Part shown: one piece after another, positions 41,524 to 46,939 of the stretch
How the letters are laid out: every line of letters begins with the position of its first letter
How positions within the stretch are numbered: position 1 is the first letter of the stretch
Assembly: GCA_020853775.1 (NCBI GenBank)
Contig: JADYYH010000037.1
Span: 1-46,939, forward strand
Source of the DNA: Nitrospira sp.
GTDB taxonomy: Bacteria > Nitrospirota > Nitrospiria > Nitrospirales > Nitrospiraceae
Direction: 5' to 3'
DNA: 46,939 nt
Position numbers and translations under genes: made by a program
The notes under the pieces: model-generated
Told to the model about the DNA's origin: nothing
The model's input: the letters and a program-made list of their open reading frames with translations, nothing else
Database searches by the model: none

Positions 41524-41979
41524 TTACTTAAACACCACCTTGGAGAGTGAACCGATCGGAACCTCGACCTGCCCGAAATCGGACTCGCCCTTGAAGCTGC
41601 CATTCACCACGGCGGGGACAAATTCCCCGCTTTTCCCGTTGGCCAAGGTGACGGTCATGGCCGGCGCGGCCTTGTCGGCACCCGGCTTCAACTCGATCTG
41701 CTTGATCTGATCGAACTTGATATTGACCGTCGCCGTGCCGCGCTTGGAGGGCAGGTGCCGCAGCTCATGCGGCACGAACGAGGTCTCACTCATTTTTTCT
41801 TCCCAATAGAAAATGCCGTTCTTCAGCTCGGTTTCAATACCCTGGGCATCGGTCACGGCAATGGTAAAGGTCTTTTCGGCCTTCGCATCGGCGGCCGAAA
41901 CAACCGGGGCCGTGAACAGGCACGCCAACCCGGCAAGCCCGCACACTCCCATACGGAACATCCACTGGTTCACTTGCAT
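41524..41979 (-). CDS. Conserved exported protein of unknown function
   Basis: This 151-residue protein has a signal peptide (about residues 1-30, VCGLAGLACLFTAPVVSA/AD). The mature part looks like a compact all-beta domain: FTIAVTDAQGIETELKNG, FYWEEKMSETSFVPHEL, KRGTATVNIKFDQIKQIELK, TVTLANGKSGEFVPAVV and GQVEVPIGSLSKVVFK. No named family is recognised with confidence. ATG 41979 has AAGGAG eight bases upstream; ATG 41985 is the alternative. It ends 35 bases before tonB and is probably co-transcribed with it. Its role may be as a periplasmic accessory, but this is not shown by the sequence. Confidence 0.8.
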   Translation of the reverse strand: MQVNQWMFRMGVCGLAGLACLFTAPVVSAADAKAEKTFTIAVTDAQGIETELKNGIFYWEEKMSETSFVPHELRHLPSKRGTATVNIKFDQIKQIELKPGADKAAPAMTVTLANGKSGEFVPAVVNGSFKGESDFGQVEVPIGSLSKVVFK

Positions 41980-42222
41980 GTTCATGACTCCTTCAACGCT
42001 TCACGCAGGAATGGATGCCGCCCCATTCCTGACCGTTCACGAGATCCGGTCTCCACGCCAGGCGCCGAGCACGATCCCGGCGGGATAGGGACCCGTCGCA
42101 GAACGACCCTCGAAAGGAAGAATGCACCCACAGCATGCGAGAGACCTCGCTCGACTGTTCGATTCAGGCTCCTCGACTCGCAGTCGCGGAGCAAGACTAT
42201 GCACAACAAGGGAGACGTGGAA

Positions 42223-42528
42223 TCAGAGAGACACAGGGGGAGCGCGCGAATGACACAGAGAGGATAACTGAGAGAGACGTATTATGCCGGACAGGAACGA
42301 CGCATCGCCGGACAGCGCCAACACATGGGTTGCATGAACCGACGTGACCACATGCACGCCAGCCGTGGCGCACATCCAAGCGCAAATGCCTGAGCCGTGC
42401 GTTCCCGCACCGTGATGCGCGGCATGCTGGAGCTCGTGCGCGACCGCGCTGCCGGTCGTGACCGCCAGAAGGGCCACGACGGCAAAGACGACAACCCAGA
42501 CGATGCTATGAAAGCGGGAACTTCGCAT
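42223..42528 (-). CDS. Small Cys/His-rich membrane protein G (RAPP family)
   Basis: Function unknown. The 101-residue product has a hydrophobic helix or signal (about residues 9-29), HELQHAAHHGAGTH (His cluster 31-44), CAWMC (49-53), a second weaker hydrophobic part and the tail CHSRAPPVSL. It is most like F (37631). A further ATG at 42555 lies inside the -10 box TAGCAT of a good promoter (42554-42583), so ATG 42528 is preferred. It is upstream of the exported protein and tonB (243-bp gap), and is the only family member not next to a receptor. Confidence 0.7.
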   Translation of the reverse strand: MRSSRFHSIVWVVVFAVVALLAVTTGSAVAHELQHAAHHGAGTHGSGICAWMCATAGVHVVTSVHATHVLALSGDASFLSGIIRLSQLSSLCHSRAPPVSL

Positions 42529-42553
42529 AGTTAAGAACGAGAACCTGGCGCGC

Positions 42554-42583
42554 ATGCTAGCAAACTCGCCGAGGGAGCGTCAA
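42554..42583 (-). promoter_or_regulatory. Sigma-70-like promoter of gene G
   Basis: TTGACG, an 18-bp spacer and TAGCAT in gene orientation, 26 bases before ATG 42528. It lacks the TGTAGCA/GTGAGCA boxes seen at the six conserved sites. Confidence 0.5.
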
Positions 42584-42614
42584 CGCAACTTTTCGCCCAG
42601 TGTGGCCCTGACGA

Positions 42615-43697
42615 CTACGGCCCGCCGACACCGATAATGCGTTCCACCCGTTCATCTCGCCCGCCCAAGTCACGATACCGACGGTATTGCGCCAACGCCC
42701 GCCCCATGTCTTTCCGGTGGAGTTCGTAAAACACCCCGAGATTGTAGTGGGCCTCCGCCGAGTTGGGTTTCAGCGCCACCGCCCGTTCATGCTCTCGCTC
42801 GGCCTCGTCCAGCCGGTTCAAGCTGGTGTAGACCATCCCCAAGTTTAAGTGGGCCTCGGCGTACTCAGGGCGATAGCGAATCACCTCGAGAAATTCCCGC
42901 TCGGCTTCGGCCAGCAGTCCCTGGCTCCGATAGACGAATCCAAGATTGTAATGGGCGTCGACCAGATCCGCTTTCACTGCAATGGCCTCTTTGAATGCGG
43001 CGGCCGCGGCGTTCAGGTCATTGCCCCGTTCGGCGAGACGCCCCAGGAGATACCAGGCGTTGGCATGTCCGGGATTGGCTTGCGTGAGACGGGACAAATA
43101 GTCGCGGGCCTGCTTGAGGTCGCCTTGGCTGTCGGAGAAACTCGCCAAGTGATAGAGCGCCTCCGCATGGTCCGGCCGCATGCGAAGGAGGGATTGGTAC
43201 ATCTTGACGGCGTTCGCGCGGTCATGCCGTTCTTCATAGAGCCGTGCCAGATCCAGATGCGCTTCTTCATTGCCCGGCGCGATGTCCAGCACCTGCCGCA
43301 GCACCTGCTCCGCCTCGTTCCCCCGCCCCTGAGCCAGATACACGTCGGCAAGATCGTTGAGAATCTCGGCCGATGGCGCACCCAGTTTCAACGACTGCTT
43401 ATAGGCTTGAATGGCGTCATCGGGATTCCGTTTGCTTTGAAAATAGACCAGCCCCAACACATGGTACGCTTCAGCCAATTTGGGATTTTGCGCGAGGGCT
43501 TTCTTCAGGGCGTCGATGGCGCCGTCGGCGTTGCCTTCGCGAAAGAGGGCTACTCCCCGCTCATAACTGCGGCGCGCCGATTCTGTCGAAACGTTAGAGG
43601 CGGCTGACGACTCGGTAATAGAGGTGACAAACAGGGCCAGACACAAGAGTGGAAGGCTCGTGAGAAGATAACGGGAACGGCTGGCCCTGTGCCACAT
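42615..43697 (-). CDS. Exported TPR-repeat protein
   Basis: This 360-residue protein has a signal peptide (about residues 8-33, SLPLLCLALFVTSITESSA) followed by about nine to ten tetratricopeptide repeats. These include RRSYERGVALFREGNADGAI, AEAYHVLGLVYFQSKRNPDD, VDAHYNLGFVYRSQGLLAEA and AEAHYNLGVFYELHRKDMGR. TPRs mediate protein-protein contacts; the partner is unknown. ATG 43697 was chosen over TTG 43709. It is divergent from secA, with the shared upstream region at 43698-43951. It may be the first gene of the TonB-side transcription unit or an independent gene; gene G has its own promoter. Confidence 0.9.
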   Translation of the reverse strand: MWHRASRSRYLLTSLPLLCLALFVTSITESSAASNVSTESARRSYERGVALFREGNADGAIDALKKALAQNPKLAEAYHVLGLVYFQSKRNPDDAIQAYKQSLKLGAPSAEILNDLADVYLAQGRGNEAEQVLRQVLDIAPGNEEAHLDLARLYEERHDRANAVKMYQSLLRMRPDHAEALYHLASFSDSQGDLKQARDYLSRLTQANPGHANAWYLLGRLAERGNDLNAAAAAFKEAIAVKADLVDAHYNLGFVYRSQGLLAEAEREFLEVIRYRPEYAEAHLNLGMVYTSLNRLDEAEREHERAVALKPNSAEAHYNLGVFYELHRKDMGRALAQYRRYRDLGGRDERVERIIGVGGP

Positions 43698-43951
43698 GGA
43701 AATCCGCAATGGAATCCGTGGGTGACGTCGCCGAGAGAGTCGGCGAAGTGGTGGGACCCACTATAGATCTGAGCGCCTCCGAAAGCAACGAGGAGCCCCG
43801 CGTCGCAGTCATCCATCGGGAAGGAGTTGAGACCGTCGCCGCGGTTTCGGTAGGATTCGATGATGAATTCCTGTATACTCCGCGGCCGAGTCCATGCCCG
43901 TGAGGCGAGCTTTGCCAAGTGGAGGGCTCGTGAGAATGAAGGTACGTCTGC

Positions 43952-46656
<2,705 letters not shown>

Positions 46657-46657
<1 letters not shown>

Positions 46658-46683
46658 CGACGGGCCGAAATGGCCTGCGTCGC
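46657..46683 (+). terminator. Possible hairpin after secA
   Basis: GCGACG...CGTCGC with an inner GGCC/GGCC pairing and a two-base bulge starts at the last base of the stop codon. Only a weak T-rich end (TTCGG) follows, so it is a low-confidence terminator. Confidence 0.35.
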
Positions 46684-46817
46684 TTCGGACGGAAGTTCGA
46701 CCGGCCAACGCTTCGCTTGCCTCAGCAGCGCAACTCGTTCCGCTACGAGCATAGCTCACAGCGGACCTTCAAACAGTGCTCGCTGTCTGCCAGGCGAAAC
46801 ACCTCGTCGAGAGCTAG

Positions 46818-46939
46818 GGAAGGTCTGATTAATTCCCGTTTGCATTCGGCACGCTGGTCCTGAGCTGATCACCAGCGGGAATTTGGTGGGGATTTGCTGG
46901 TCCAGGCCCCTCTTCCTGTGGCCCACCGCCTCTGCGCTA
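46818..46939. mobile_element. Possible left end of an IS5-family insertion sequence, cut by window end
   Basis: GGAAGGTCTGATTAATTCCC begins directly after CTAG (46814-46817). This resembles the terminal inverted repeat of IS5-type elements (GGAAGGT followed by an A-rich stretch), and CTAG fits the YTAR target they duplicate. No transposase start is visible in the remaining 120 bases, and the other end is outside the window. Confidence 0.45.

Overview
The window looks like chromosomal DNA of a GC-rich Gram-negative bacterium. It carries TonB-dependent outer-membrane receptors, TonB/ExbB/ExbD, a full-length SecA and a DUF5069-type gene. The overall style resembles Nitrospira-like (Nitrospirota) genomes. 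That placement is inference from gene resemblance; no rRNA or other direct marker is present.

Layout. Positions 1-509 hold the 3' part of a DUF5069-type gene split by a small palindrome-ended insertion. From 907 to 43697 almost everything is on the minus strand and forms one accessory island for outer-membrane transport. In order of transcription (right to left) it contains: a TPR protein (42615-43697); a small Cys/His membrane protein, a periplasmic protein and TonB (40319-42528); a decayed receptor fragment; a sialidase-fold protein with a CxCC motif, a TlpA-like thioredoxin, another small Cys/His protein, receptor R8, a small HTH protein, a lipoprotein amidohydrolase and receptor R7 (31115-39803); a degenerate S9 peptidase; a second CxCC sialidase-fold protein; receptor R6, small protein E and receptor R5; small protein D, receptor R4, a PepSY protein, ExbB, ExbD and receptor R3; small protein C with receptor R2; small protein A with receptor R1; a receptor remnant; small protein B, a second PepSY protein, and a four-gene ABC exporter (adaptor, ATPase, two permeases). 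The only plus-strand genes inside the island are a VapBC-type toxin-antitoxin pair (7525-8189). After the island comes secA (43952-46657, plus strand) and what looks like the left end of an IS5-type insertion sequence.

How it works together. Eight intact TonB-dependent receptors sit with one TonB and one ExbB/ExbD pair, so the island can both recognise and energise uptake of several ligands. Two PepSY membrane proteins (the FoxB/PiuB type linked to siderophore reduction) and an ABC exporter suggest handling of metallophores. The CxCC proteins, the His-rich amidohydrolase and the Cys/His-rich small proteins suggest a transition metal (iron and/or copper).

The most distinctive feature is a set of seven small membrane proteins. 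They share Cys/His motifs and a C-terminal R-[G/A/S]-P-P motif, and five directly precede a receptor gene. Six minus-strand promoters (7134, 11364, 14329, 22147, 27403, 28864) share an almost identical architecture: TGTAGCA and GTGAGCA boxes about 10 bp apart, then a TAGACA-like -35, a 17-18 bp spacer and a TAGGGT/TATGAT-like -10. Several separate modules therefore appear to be co-regulated.
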